Source of the DNA: Gammaproteobacteria bacterium
GTDB lineage: Bacteria; Pseudomonadota; Gammaproteobacteria; Diplorickettsiales; Diplorickettsiaceae
Direction: 5' to 3'
Length of the DNA stretch: 45,283 bases
NCBI GenBank assembly: GCA_013289115.1
Contig: JABDAQ010000005.1
Location: 1 to 45,283, forward strand
Shown: one piece after another, positions 8,226-19,600 of the stretch
Numbering within the stretch: the stretch's first letter is position 1
How the letters are laid out: every line of letters starts with the position of its first letter
Notes under the pieces: generated by a model
The model's input: the letters and a program-made list of their open reading frames with translations, nothing else
Database searches by the model: none
Told to the model about the DNA's origin: nothing
Translations under genes and position numbers: made by a program

Positions 8226-9437
8226 TTAAGCAAAGCCCATAAACGCATGTGCGAACCGACGCTTGCACGGTAACACAGAATCAAGTGTGAACAAAGCCAA
8301 AGCACGCACAAGATTTAAAGGCCAAAAATTGAAAGACAATAGATTTTCTAATTGTTCTGTAAATTGCAATAAACAGCGCTGCTGTCTTCGACGCGCTTCA
8401 GCGTAACGCATTAACCAACCACTGTCTTGATCATGAAGCGATGCGATTGCAGATTTAGAGTCGCACAGTTCCGTTAAAATTTGTATAAATTGTGCGAGAT
8501 CATGCAGACCAAGATTCAATCCTTGCGCAGCCAAAGGAGATAAAGTATGTGCTGCATTGCCCAATAACACTAAATTCTTTTGTACTTGCTGCCTAGCATA
8601 CCGTGTTTGTAAAGGTTGCAGCAAACGCTCTGTCACTTGTTCAAAACGACCCAAACGATAACCAAAATAATCCTGTATTTCTTTTAAAAATATATCTGCT
8701 GAACATTCTGCTAAAGGAGTAACGCAAGCAGATTTTCCAGTCCAAATTAAACCCGCCTCATTCGCACTAAAAGGCAAAATAGCCAAAACACCCCGATCCG
8801 TAAACCGTTGATACACACAGGAGCGCGCAGCGTTTACAGTAAAACGAACACGACTCACCAACGCTGTTCTATCACAGGTTAAGATTTTTGTAGAAATCCC
8901 TACTAATTCTCTTACTTTAGAAAAAGTACCATCCGCTGCAATCAATAAGCGTGCATACAAAGTACGTTGCTTACGATCGTTACTTACACAGTCAAGTTTC
9001 CAACCGAGATCACAGCGAACCAGTGTTTCTAAACACGCCGGATATATCAACTGTAAATGGCTCTGCGGCAGGCGATCAAATAAAACCCTATACAAAGCAG
9101 CGAGCAAACGATCCGCCAATACTACATACCCTAAAAATGGAACATGACATTCGTTCGCCCCGATACGCACCGCAGTAAAATGACCTCGTCGAGAAACTTG
9201 TAGATGCTCAATTATATTTGCTTCAGAATACAAATCTTTCCACACGCCCAAGTCATCTAAGAGAGTAACACTGCGTGTATTGAGCGCTAAAACACGCGCG
9301 GCAGGCGAAGGATTCGCAATCAATGGGCAGGCCTCGATCACAGCGACACGCAATCCTGCTGATATCAAAGCCAACGCGGCACAACTACCAACAATGCCGG
9401 CGCCTACAATAACACAATCAAATACATCTTCGTTCAT
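8226..9437 (-). CDS. ubiH: 2-octaprenyl-6-methoxyphenol hydroxylase UbiH
   Basis: A 403-residue FAD monooxygenase of ubiquinone biosynthesis. CVIVGAGIVGSCAALALISA is the dinucleotide-binding start, LLIAADGTFSKVRELVG the DG motif, and LVLLGNAAHTLSPLAAQGLN the GD-like motif. The Asn in GNAAHT-x-x-P is the UbiH form (E. coli UbiH has GNAAQT), which supports this assignment over UbiI/UbiF. The start overlaps the pepP stop by 4 nt (ATGA), so the genes are translationally coupled as in E. coli pepP-ubiH-ubiI. Confidence 0.9.
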   Translation of the reverse strand: MNEDVFDCVIVGAGIVGSCAALALISAGLRVAVIEACPLIANPSPAARVLALNTRSVTLLDDLGVWKDLYSEANIIEHLQVSRRGHFTAVRIGANECHVPFLGYVVLADRLLAALYRVLFDRLPQSHLQLIYPACLETLVRCDLGWKLDCVSNDRKQRTLYARLLIAADGTFSKVRELVGISTKILTCDRTALVSRVRFTVNAARSCVYQRFTDRGVLAILPFSANEAGLIWTGKSACVTPLAECSADIFLKEIQDYFGYRLGRFEQVTERLLQPLQTRYARQQVQKNLVLLGNAAHTLSPLAAQGLNLGLHDLAQFIQILTELCDSKSAIASLHDQDSGWLMRYAEARRRQQRCLLQFTEQLENLLSFNFWPLNLVRALALFTLDSVLPCKRRFAHAFMGFA

Positions 9438-10723
9438 GAGGACATCACAGCCATAATCTCATCAATTTGTTTAGGTAAAGCATCGGACAATACTCTATGA
9501 CCGGTTGCTGTCACAAGCACATCATCTTCAATACGTATTCCCATATTGCGATAAGGGTTTGGTACATCTGGAATATGCTCTGAACAATAAATACCCGGTT
9601 CCACCGTCAACACCATCCCCGCTTCCAAGCAACGCCATTGATTCTGTACGCGATAATCACCCGCATCATGCACATCCAAACCTAACCAATGACCAATACC
9701 GTGCATATAAAAAGACTCATAGGCTTTCTGCTCAATCAGATCCGATACAGATCCTCGTAAGATACCCAAATCAACAAGACCTGACGTTAAACAATTCGCC
9801 GCAGTATCGCGCAAAACATCCCAAGCAACGCCTGGTTTAATTAAAGAAATAACCTCCGCTTGCGTCTGTAAAACCAATGCGTACAAGGCACTTTGTTCTG
9901 GCGTAAAGCGTCCATTGATAGGAATAGTTCGCGTGATATCTGAGGCATAATAATTATATTCACATCCTGCATCAATCAATAAAAGCTCGCCTGATTTTAA
10001 TTCAGAATGATTCTGTATGTAATGCAAAACACAGGCATTCTTCCCAGAGGCCACAATACTTTCATACGCGATCGCACGCGCACCTTGCGTATAAAATTCA
10101 TGCATCAATTCCGCTTCCAATTGATACTCCAACAAACCGGGCCGACAAGCACGCATAGCACGCCTATGTGCACGACAAGAAATTGCCACAGCGCGTTCAA
10201 TGCAGACAAGTTCTTCAGGACTTTTCTTAATACGCATTTCATTAATATAAGGATCCAAATGACAAATATCCGGCAAAACACAAGAGCGCTTACCTGCACG
10301 CATCTGATTCAGTTGTGCCAATATCTTTTGATCAAAACTAAGATCATGACCCATGGTACAAAACACACGACGACAATTTAAAAAATAATGCGCTAATTTT
10401 TCTGAAAAAAAAGAGATGGGATACGCCTCATTCGCCGCAAATTGCCGACACGCGGTTTCCGGATCGACACGCGGTCCCAACCATCGTTCAGTCAACGCAT
10501 CTTTCGGCTGACAAAATAAAATATACGATCCATCCTGCAACAATACAGCGATCGCATTCGGTTCTGTGAAACCGGTTAAATAATAAAAATTACTATCAGG
10601 ACGGTATGGATAATGCACATCACCATTGCGTAAATGACTCGGCGCATTACGCAAAATAACTAAACTACCTTCACCTAATCGAGATAATAATTGCCCGCGA
10701 CGTTGAGCAAACACATCAGACAT
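9434..10723 (-). CDS. pepP: Xaa-Pro aminopeptidase P
   Basis: A 429-residue metallopeptidase that removes N-terminal residues before proline. The start at 10723 (MSDVFAQRRGQLL) is chosen because AGAGGAG lies 7 nt upstream and the N-terminal creatinase-like domain begins there; the frame itself is open 45 nt further. Dimetal ligands of the pita-bread fold are visible: LLIDAGCEYNYYASDITRTI (two Asp), MHGIGHWLGLDVHD (His), VEPGIYC (Glu) and GIRIEDDVLVT (Glu). The N-terminal PYRPDSNFYYLTGF is typical of PepP. First gene of the leftward pepP-ubiH-maeA-ubiI unit, divergent from the giant gene at 10834. ygfB and zapA, often upstream, are absent here. Confidence 0.93.
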   Translation of the reverse strand: MSDVFAQRRGQLLSRLGEGSLVILRNAPSHLRNGDVHYPYRPDSNFYYLTGFTEPNAIAVLLQDGSYILFCQPKDALTERWLGPRVDPETACRQFAANEAYPISFFSEKLAHYFLNCRRVFCTMGHDLSFDQKILAQLNQMRAGKRSCVLPDICHLDPYINEMRIKKSPEELVCIERAVAISCRAHRRAMRACRPGLLEYQLEAELMHEFYTQGARAIAYESIVASGKNACVLHYIQNHSELKSGELLLIDAGCEYNYYASDITRTIPINGRFTPEQSALYALVLQTQAEVISLIKPGVAWDVLRDTAANCLTSGLVDLGILRGSVSDLIEQKAYESFYMHGIGHWLGLDVHDAGDYRVQNQWRCLEAGMVLTVEPGIYCSEHIPDVPNPYRNMGIRIEDDVLVTATGHRVLSDALPKQIDEIMAVMSS

Positions 10724-10833
10724 ACTGCGCTCCTCTTTATCTAAATAAACAGCGTAGTATACTTGCACGCATACGATACAGCGGGTCAGTCACCAAATAG
10801 ATTCCATTAGCTCAGACAAAAAAGAAAAACAAT

Positions 10834-13641
10834 ATGCCTAAAAAAAATAAAATGACTCCAAAAGAAATTTCAACACGGTCGCTTAACGTAAGTGATGAGT
10901 ATTTTTGGTCTGAAGAGCATGAAGATGGTGATGACAAAAAGGAACAAATGGTTAATCTTATTCGATTAATTGATTTTGTTTATTTTAGGATTAATCACAA
11001 AACTAAGACAACACTGCAAAACTTATATGAAAACTTCAAAGATCTAATTGACCCTGCTCAAAAACAAGATTTAACACGTATTCAAGAAATCTGTAACAAA
11101 CGCTTAGATTTTTCAAAAACTCTACCTGATGACGATAAAAGCGTTGCATCTTATACTTTTTTTCATGAGCTATATAAATTCTATCAATACCTGCGTACAA
11201 AATTTGGCTTAGAAACCTTCTTGGAAGAGTCCATAAATACACCTCCAGGAGTGACTCCCCCATTTGTAAGTTGGTTATTAGCTTTTGAAGAATTAAATAA
11301 AAACAACTACGTATACGTAGAATTATTTTCAAACACAGTGAAAATAACGATCGCTCCGTCCACTGTCCGCATACACTCTGTATCGGAACTAAGAAAAACA
11401 CTCAGCATCGATGGGACAGATATAACAGATCTTTCATCTGAGCAATGTGTAACACTAGCCGCCTTAAAACATTACACAACTTTTTATTCCTGTGTCTCAA
11501 AAAACCCAGTATTGCTTTGCAAAGAATACGTAGAATACGCAAACACGTTTAATAAAGATCTTACGTCTTGCCTTACTTCTTCAAATATATTGACCTACAT
11601 AAAAGAACTTCACAGGCTACACCAAATTCTAACATCTAGGGCAATCCCATTTATTAAAAATGATGAAGAGGTAGATAAGTATAAATTGACATTACGGCAA
11701 ATGTTAGAAGCAATCCAAAGTTCTAATTTCATTTTGGATTCTGAGGTATTTCGTACCAAAGGATCCATACAACTCAATTCTGAAGTGTATCCCCATTTTA
11801 CAAATACTCTTTTTGTTTATAATGCAAAAACAAATAGAACACAACCCACTTGGCAAGCCATTACCGATGATATTTTACGTAACGAAAAACTCTTTCACTT
11901 ATTCGCATACTTACTACTTGCGCCAGGAGGAGTTCAGAAATCTTTTGCAAACTGTTGTTTGTCTATAAACAATCTAATGAAACTATTGTTAAAAAAAGAT
12001 TTCTGGACAAAAGAACTCGACGTAGAAAAACACCGTCTTAACCCTAATCTTTTCCAAAGCTACGAACAAATACTTTTCCTCATTGCCATGTGGTTATCAG
12101 ATGAATTAAATAATAAGCTGCTAGCTACGAATAAACCAAAACCAAAACCAAAACCAAAATCAAAACATCAGCCAAAATCCAAAATTTACGTAGTAAACGA
12201 ACTAGCAATACAAAATCAAGAAAAAAAACAAAACGAAGATCAAAACAACGCTTTAAAAAATCTAAGAACTCATCTATTAATAAATAAATCAAACTCAAAA
12301 AACATTGTCGATCCTCTACAAAACTTACATGACAAAATAAATAAAATAAAAAAAAGAACTGAACAAAATCAAGCCTTGCTAGAAGGTTATCGAACAGAAC
12401 TATTAAGCTTACAGATAAAGATAACGCAGCTAAAAGCTTATGTTGAAAAAAATCGTCTTGATCTTAATTTCATACTCAGAGCAGAACACCTTTCTGAAAA
12501 CGAAAATTATCGTTTGATACTCGATAAAATAAATAAGAGTGAGAATAAAACGGTCGATGATAATCTAGATGCCTTCATTAAGAATGAAAAAGAATTAATT
12601 GAGAAGGATTTCTCAAAGCTCGTTCAATTAATAACTGATTTTAAAGAAGAAGAGAAAATTGAAAAAGAAGAAGAAAAACCCGTAGTCAGTATAGGACAAC
12701 CCAAACAATCTTCTTCTTCGGATGAACTCATACAAAAACTTTTAGCTGCGCTCAATAAATTTAAAAACTATTCCAACGATGAAGAATTTTATACCCTGAT
12801 AACTACAATTCACGAACAAACCTGTAAAGTGTATGAGATTTATGAAAATCCAGACTATACATTTAGCGATTTAGATAAAGTTTTGGATGCAAAGATAAAG
12901 ACAGTGGCCCAATCACTGGATACCACATTCAAACAGCTTGATGAAAAGATTAATTCCTATAACTCATGGAAAGACTATCAAAAATTAGAAACTCAATTAG
13001 CCTCAAAAAATTTTGAAAAACTATGCAATTACTATAAGCTTTTAATAGACTATGACTGGCATAATTCTGAATACGAAACCTCACCTCTTTCCAGATTAAA
13101 TGAAAATCTTAAATCAAATCAGCAAAGAAATATCAAGATTCTGACTGATGAATTCATCCAGAAAGCGCAGAGCTTGCCAAGCACTTTAAAACTTATTGAA
13201 GAATTAAAAAAAGAAACACTTTCTCTTACTATGAATGTTACATGTAAAAAAAGCTATAAACTTAATCTTAATGTGTTCTTTAAAAAATTGATCGAAAATA
13301 GCACATTAGCTCAGATCTTTAACACTATAAAAAAACAAGCCGAAAAAATTAAACCACCGCTTAGCTATTTAATAAGCCAGGAAAATATTTTAATTAAATT
13401 TAAAGATTATTTGCCTGGCACACTTAAGGACTCATCATTATCCTTCAATGAAGATAACTTAAGTAAAGAAAATTTAGATAACATAATAAGAGAAATTGTT
13501 ACTTCAGCGCTAGCTTATAAAATAGTATGTAAAAAGTTATTTTCAACATCGCAATGCGCTCCCTCATTATTTTTTGATACTCATAAGCAATCTACTTCGG
13601 AACAATCTACTTCAAAAAAATATTTTAGCTCAACGAAATAA
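10834..13641 (+). CDS. Giant module protein 1 (one ~400-aa module plus coiled-coil tail), unknown function
   Basis: 935 residues, not recognised. Residues about 60-430 form one copy of a module repeated in the next two genes: LYENFKDLIDPAQKQDL, then FVSWLLAFEELN, then an FYSC helix near 210, then a helix ILFLIAMWLSDE. A low-complexity Lys-Pro linker follows (12135-12180). The tail has LNFILRAEH (residue about 543) with DNLDAFIK, long Lys/Glu-rich coiled coil and a helical region shared with protein 3. It ends PSLFFD plus 20 polar residues rich in Ser, Thr and Lys. There is no signal peptide, membrane segment or catalytic motif I can name. No Shine-Dalgarno is evident; only A-rich sequence precedes the ATG. 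Possibly an exported effector (inference). Confidence 0.75.
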   Translation: MPKKNKMTPKEISTRSLNVSDEYFWSEEHEDGDDKKEQMVNLIRLIDFVYFRINHKTKTTLQNLYENFKDLIDPAQKQDLTRIQEICNKRLDFSKTLPDDDKSVASYTFFHELYKFYQYLRTKFGLETFLEESINTPPGVTPPFVSWLLAFEELNKNNYVYVELFSNTVKITIAPSTVRIHSVSELRKTLSIDGTDITDLSSEQCVTLAALKHYTTFYSCVSKNPVLLCKEYVEYANTFNKDLTSCLTSSNILTYIKELHRLHQILTSRAIPFIKNDEEVDKYKLTLRQMLEAIQSSNFILDSEVFRTKGSIQLNSEVYPHFTNTLFVYNAKTNRTQPTWQAITDDILRNEKLFHLFAYLLLAPGGVQKSFANCCLSINNLMKLLLKKDFWTKELDVEKHRLNPNLFQSYEQILFLIAMWLSDELNNKLLATNKPKPKPKPKSKHQPKSKIYVVNELAIQNQEKKQNEDQNNALKNLRTHLLINKSNSKNIVDPLQNLHDKINKIKKRTEQNQALLEGYRTELLSLQIKITQLKAYVEKNRLDLNFILRAEHLSENENYRLILDKINKSENKTVDDNLDAFIKNEKELIEKDFSKLVQLITDFKEEEKIEKEEEKPVVSIGQPKQSSSSDELIQKLLAALNKFKNYSNDEEFYTLITTIHEQTCKVYEIYENPDYTFSDLDKVLDAKIKTVAQSLDTTFKQLDEKINSYNSWKDYQKLETQLASKNFEKLCNYYKLLIDYDWHNSEYETSPLSRLNENLKSNQQRNIKILTDEFIQKAQSLPSTLKLIEELKKETLSLTMNVTCKKSYKLNLNVFFKKLIENSTLAQIFNTIKKQAEKIKPPLSYLISQENILIKFKDYLPGTLKDSSLSFNEDNLSKENLDNIIREIVTSALAYKIVCKKLFSTSQCAPSLFFDTHKQSTSEQSTSKKYFSSTK

Positions 13642-13642
13642 T

Positions 13643-16600
13643 ATGCTTAAGACGACAAAAACAAACAATAACACACAATCAATAGATCCCACTCTATTTT
13701 TGGATTTATGTAAAAAAATACTGCTTCAATGTAACGCTCAGTTATATACAAAATATTCCCCGCTCTTACAATTGGCTGAGGAACACAATCTCAAAGAAAT
13801 CAACGAATTGTTTAAAGGAAAAGAATACTTAGCTATAAGGGCCGTAAGAGAAAAAGTAGAAGAAAAAGAATTATTCCTAAAACCAAAATATGAAGAGACC
13901 TGTAATTCTTTTGTAAATGCGCATTCTTTATGGAACTCATTCAATGAATGGGTGCCAAATGAAATAATATATACGCCACAAGCTGGATTCATAAACTGGT
14001 TGACTGCTTACAAAAAATTTCAGGCCTATGATCGAGAATATAAACTCAAGGATTTATTTAGCTTATTTAAAAAAATAATAATAGATAACAATGGCAAGTT
14101 ACCCAGTAATATCAAGTTACCTAATAATATATATAACTTATTAACATCTTTTTTAGAAAAAGCCATCATCACAGAGCATCATTTAAACATTAAATCATTC
14201 GCTCCTACTGATAAGCTAATGCTAGCGCTCGTAGTGATTCAACGGATATTTCGCAATTGTTTCACTGAGGATCCACGCTTATCTGGCATGTATTATGCAA
14301 AAATGTTAGAGCAAACAAATTCAAAAATTGATCAGCGTATTTCAATAGAAAATGAAACAATCCATGATCTAGCAACTTATAATCTGGCAAAAGAAAAATT
14401 ATCAGATCGCGTACCAAAACTAGATATTAATGGGCTGGCAAAAGCACTGGATACTTATTCTATATCGGATCAACTGTATTTGGCGGCCTCAAACAGACTA
14501 TTGTTTGAAATCACCCAACCACCTTTACTATTCACGTGGAACAAACCAACCTCATTTAACATTGAATATTTATTGCGCTTATTAGAAACAAATATCTTTA
14601 TTTATAAAGACTCCATGAATGAAGAAATAAATAATGATATGAGTCTCTCGACGCTGTTACTTAAAGTAGCAAACATGGTTAACGCGGATGATTTTTTACA
14701 TTTTCGCGATGGCATATTGTCTGAAGTATGCTTTTTATACTTTGAAAAATCGTTTCTTAATCTCATAAAAGAAGCAAACTCACAAGAACAGCCTAATCAA
14801 CCAAATTCCTCAGAGATTCTAAGAAAAACATGTTGCCTACTTCTTCTCTGGAAAACTCGCTTTAAAATTGAAGAATTACTGCAGAAAAAACAATTTAATT
14901 TTTCCAGTAGTATTATCTTAAAGACAGGAAGAGACGAATGCGCTGAGTTCCTTGCACGTTTAAATGAATTTGCTCCTTTGCTGCAAATGCAATGTGTTGA
15001 TGTAAAAGGAGATTCATACGAAAATTTTTGGAAGGATTGCAAACCACTCTTAGAGGCCTCTCAGAAGCACGATCTGGGCGCTATAGAAAAATTTTTGAAA
15101 AAACATACGATAACTTCGCTCAATGACGAAGCGATCAAAAAAATTAAAAGTTATACGCTTTTTAACAAACACGTAATAATTGACCCTTTAGTAAATCAAC
15201 TTGGACTCACAAACTATCTGGGAGAAAATGGCCTAGAACCTGATAATCAACCCAACATACTGGCTCACCATCTAATCGATTGGATGCATGCTTATGAAAG
15301 AGCCCATGAACTTGGATTACTCGCGCTCTTTTCAAAAAAGATCTTGAAAATACAACCTCATGGATCGGTTGTATCTGATCCAAAGCCATTAAAAGATATT
15401 TTGAAACAGGCTGTTCAACAAGCATGTGAGAAAAATAACAAACCCTATACAGATTACCTCTCTGCGCTTGATGCACTCGATGAATTTCAGAGCTGTAGCC
15501 TTGCTCTCTTATGGCTGTATAAAATTTTTTACATCTGTCTTCCTGTAAAACCTCAAGAACTACTCAGCTATTATGCGTACTCAATAGAAAGAATCAGTAA
15601 CAAAAATCAAATCAATCTTACGACAAGTTTTTTAGACGAAAAAGATCCCGTATTTGCTGAGATAGAAAAATTTAGAAAGGTTAAAGAACGCTTTGAAAAT
15701 AGTCCTATAGAATCCAAGGAAGATACGGCTGCTGACTATAAACAGGCATTGCAAGCAATGCTCGAAGTCTTTATAGAGGGACCTCCTATACTCAACTATC
15801 CTTTAGATAATCGAAAGATTTCGTTGTATGAAAATTTATATAAAAATAATATTGAGACTCTATTTGAAATCGACGTTTATCCTTTTGTTTATGGCAATGA
15901 TAGATTTGCGCCGAAAAACTTGATCGAGAATCCAAAAGACTGTTTAGACTCTATTACTAAATCATCCTTGAATGAAATATTAGGTGCGGCATTCTCCCTT
16001 GTAAGCACAGTGATGGAACCGAACGCTCTACCATTTTTCAACCGGCTCCAATATTTCAGCAAAAAACTGCTCGAAAAAAATATCTATCACCCTCGTAAAA
16101 AAGAAACAAAGTTTTTGACAAAGGAATCCGTCGCTGCGCAGATATTACGCTTAATTGTGTTGTTCGTATCTGATTCCTGTAGCAAAGCGCTGCAAACTCT
16201 GGAAGATAAAGCGAACCAGGATCTACAGGATCTAATAGATGATGTCCGAGAAATAAACGCTGAATTTTTGGAACCTGGGAATTTAGCAAGCGATATATGC
16301 AATCGGCTTGATGAGAAGTTTTACACTGAATGTTTTCCATTACTTAAGCTAGCTAAAGAAGGTCAGATTGAGTTGATCAAAAAATTTCTTATAGAAAAAA
16401 AAGGGTCATTTCCATTTTCACTTGAAGAGGTTCAAGAAGAAACGTTCGGCCAAGCCTATAGCGTTCTCTATAAAAAATTATTACTAAACTATCCACTCTT
16501 TGACAATTCTTTAGCGCAATGGATTAAAGACTTAAAGTCATTTAGAATGGAACCTCACTTTTTAACATGGTTATTGGCAGGACAAACACTGCAAGAACAC

Positions 16601-19600
16601 AATCAGAATTTAAAAGAATTATCTGATTTGTTCATTCTTCTCACTCAAAAACAAATCCAACTGAACGAAAAAAATGAAAATGCGTTAAGAAAATTTCTCA
16701 ATGAAACGACCGATCCAAAAAAAAATAATTGGATTCAGGAAAAATCTCAGGCTGAACAAGTAACAATAGCGCTGCTCATCAGCTACCGAATATTTCACAC
16801 CTGTTCGAGTAATGCCCCTTCTGTATCTGCCCTAGATTATATTCGCCTTTTAAATATCCCAAGAAATGAAATTTATAATCAAAAAAGAATATCGGATCTG
16901 GGACTGGATCAAAATCTTGATCAACTGATTAAACAACTGACAACGATACTTAATACAGCAGCCGTTCAAACCTCAGAAACGCCTGATCTAAAAATTCTGG
17001 AAAATATATTTAAAGAGATCATCACGGATCCTGTTTTAATTCAATTTAATTATCATACAAGCCACTTTTCTATTGCTTTCAGTAAATCTTTCAAAACAGT
17101 ACTGGATTCGTTATCCACAGATCCTGTGCTTCATAACAAATCGACAACTGAAGATATAGACAACAACACAGAGTTATCCACTTTAATAATCCAGTTAACG
17201 TATATGGTCAATGTATATCGTCAGCAGTTTGTAGACTTTGTTAACAACACATTAGAGGGTTTAAGCAATTTATTTTATAAAAAATCGTTTTCGCAATTTT
17301 TTAAAAGTGACTCGCGAGAAAAGCCAAAAAATAACCCTTCATCTCTAGATATTCTTTCAAAAGCCTGTTATCTGTTCTTGTTATGGCGCTATCGTGACGA
17401 AATTAATTTTCTATTATCTACCCTATATTTTCCTTTAACTGGACGCATTGAACACCTAATACAAAACCAAGAAGATCCAAAGGTTAAATCTTTTTTGAAA
17501 AGTATTTTACTTTATACCCATCCGCTTCAACTTCAATGTGTCGATACAGAAAAAAATTCCTATGAGGCTCTATTAGAAAAGTACGGACCGCTCTTGCTTG
17601 CAGCGAAAGCACACGATTTAGACGCATTAAAAAATATTTTTACACAACATCCCTTTCCCAATGCCCCAGTAGAAAAACAAAATAAACTACCCTTTGATTA
17701 CGTATTATTTAACCAAAAAATAAACATTGAGGAATTAACAAATTTTTTTTCCTTAGCTAAGTACTTAGAGAAACTTGAACCCACAAAACAAAATCAATTA
17801 TCTCATGATTTATTGCGTTGGCTCTCTGCCTATGGCAGAGCAAAAGAGCTTGGATTACTTGCTCTTTTTTCAGAAAACATCATCAGGATCAATGAAGAAG
17901 GATCGGTTATATGCAATCCATCTGCTGTAAAGCGTGTTTTAAAATCAGCGATCAAATTCGCATGCAAAGAAAATACATTAAATCTTGAAAAATTAGGCCA
18001 AGGACAACTATGCATGCTTGCCATGATCTGGCTTTATGAAATTTTTAGTCCTTGCCGTATCGAAAACCCTAAAAACTCACTCGAAGCTTACGCAAAATCA
18101 GTAGAAAAAGAAGAGTCTATCCCTCACAAGGAAGCATCTTACTTAAACAAAAACAATTCAGTACTTCAGAAGATGGGAAAATTAAAAACCGCCCATGATC
18201 TTTTTGAAACTCGAGTAAAAGACAAAAAAATCCTTGGCAAAAAAAAGATGCCTGCAATTATTAGCTATGGAGAAACACTACGACCCATACTCAAACACTT
18301 CCAAAACGGACCCCCTATACTCACTATACTCAGTCAATCTGATGCGCTTCACTTCTTTTTTAACGAAGAAATAATTGGCGTAGATATTGGCCCTTTTGTT
18401 TATGGCGAAGATCCTTTCACGCAAATACAGAATACTAACGCTACTTTAAATCGTATTGCGACCGGATTTAAATTATCATTAAATCAAATAATAATAGGCG
18501 GCGTGCGCGCACTTCTGCTTTCGTCAGAACAGTCTGAATTTTCAAAATTCTGCAAAGAAACACTTAATTCACTGAGTAAATGTTTATTAGGAAAAGAAAC
18601 GTATGAATTCAGTCAGGATCAAAGCCTTGCAAAAAAATCTTGGACGCAAGCCTCAGTCGCTGAGCAAATGCTGATCTTAATTGCATTCATGACCTGTCGC
18701 AAAAATATAAAGGCCTATACTCTATTAGCAAATAATAAAGAAATAATCACAAATATAAAGGATAAAGAAAAGCAGCAATTAGAACTGTCACAAAATGAGA
18801 TCATCCAAACACTATCAGGCCTACTATCAGGCCTACTATTTATTAAAGTTGAAATTAGTAACTCAAAAAAGAATCATAACAAAGCATCGCATTCATTGCA
18901 CAGCAAAGCAAATGAATTTTTAACCACCGTTAATCAATCTAAACTTGCTACTGCGAACGGTGCAAAAATACAACAGATAACTAATACATATCAAGATCTA
19001 TTAAACAGAATTATAGATCTAGAAAATTATTGCAACTCCTTTGAAACAGATAACGCGTTAAACTTCATAGTCACTAAAAAAAATCACGACGATGCACCCA
19101 TTCTGAATATATTAAGCAGTACAGAAAAAACGCCTAAAGATAATCTGGATAATTTTATTAAAGGAACAAAAGAAGTACTGAACACTATCGAACTAAAAAT
19201 CATCAGCACCATTGAAGCTTACTCTTTAACTGATTATATAAAAAATTGGATAGATGATCCCGAATCTGAAAACGATAAATTATTACCTTCGAAGCCTGCG
19301 CAAGCTGCATTAGAAAAACGAAAGCGTAAATTTTTAGATACAGCAGCTCCGTTAGAAAAATATCTTAAAAAAACAGTTTTCTTGGATGACACGCAAAAAA
19401 ATATAGGTTTCATAGATATCGACGAGATACTGGAAAAATTTAACAAAATTAATCCAAACATAAAAACTTTAAATGATGAAGAATATGTTGAGCTTGTAAC
19501 ACATCTTAAAGAAGTCTCTGGCGGAAACATGACTGTTTTCAAAAAAGAAGAAACAGGCTTAAATGCATTTAAGTTTACCGCAGAGCATCTTCCCACTATT

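Noticed and set aside
10007-10381. Plus-strand ORF of 124 codons
   Set aside because: Antisense to pepP, whose metal-site motifs are intact; composition (His/Thr-rich) is that of a shadow frame.
10724-10833. PmrA-type tandem CTTAA operator upstream of the giant genes
   Set aside because: Looked for because Legionella and Coxiella effectors can be PmrA-controlled; no such repeat found.
11036-11401. Minus-strand ORF of 121 codons within giant gene 1
   Set aside because: Shadow of a module conserved in seven copies on the other strand.
12135-12182. Lys-Pro repeat in giant protein 1 as a functional motif
   Set aside because: A short low-complexity linker between module and tail; no specific function can be claimed.
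19234-19596. Minus-strand ORF of 120 codons within giant gene 2
   Set aside because: Ser/Phe-rich reverse-frame translation typical of antisense to Lys/Glu-rich coding sequence.
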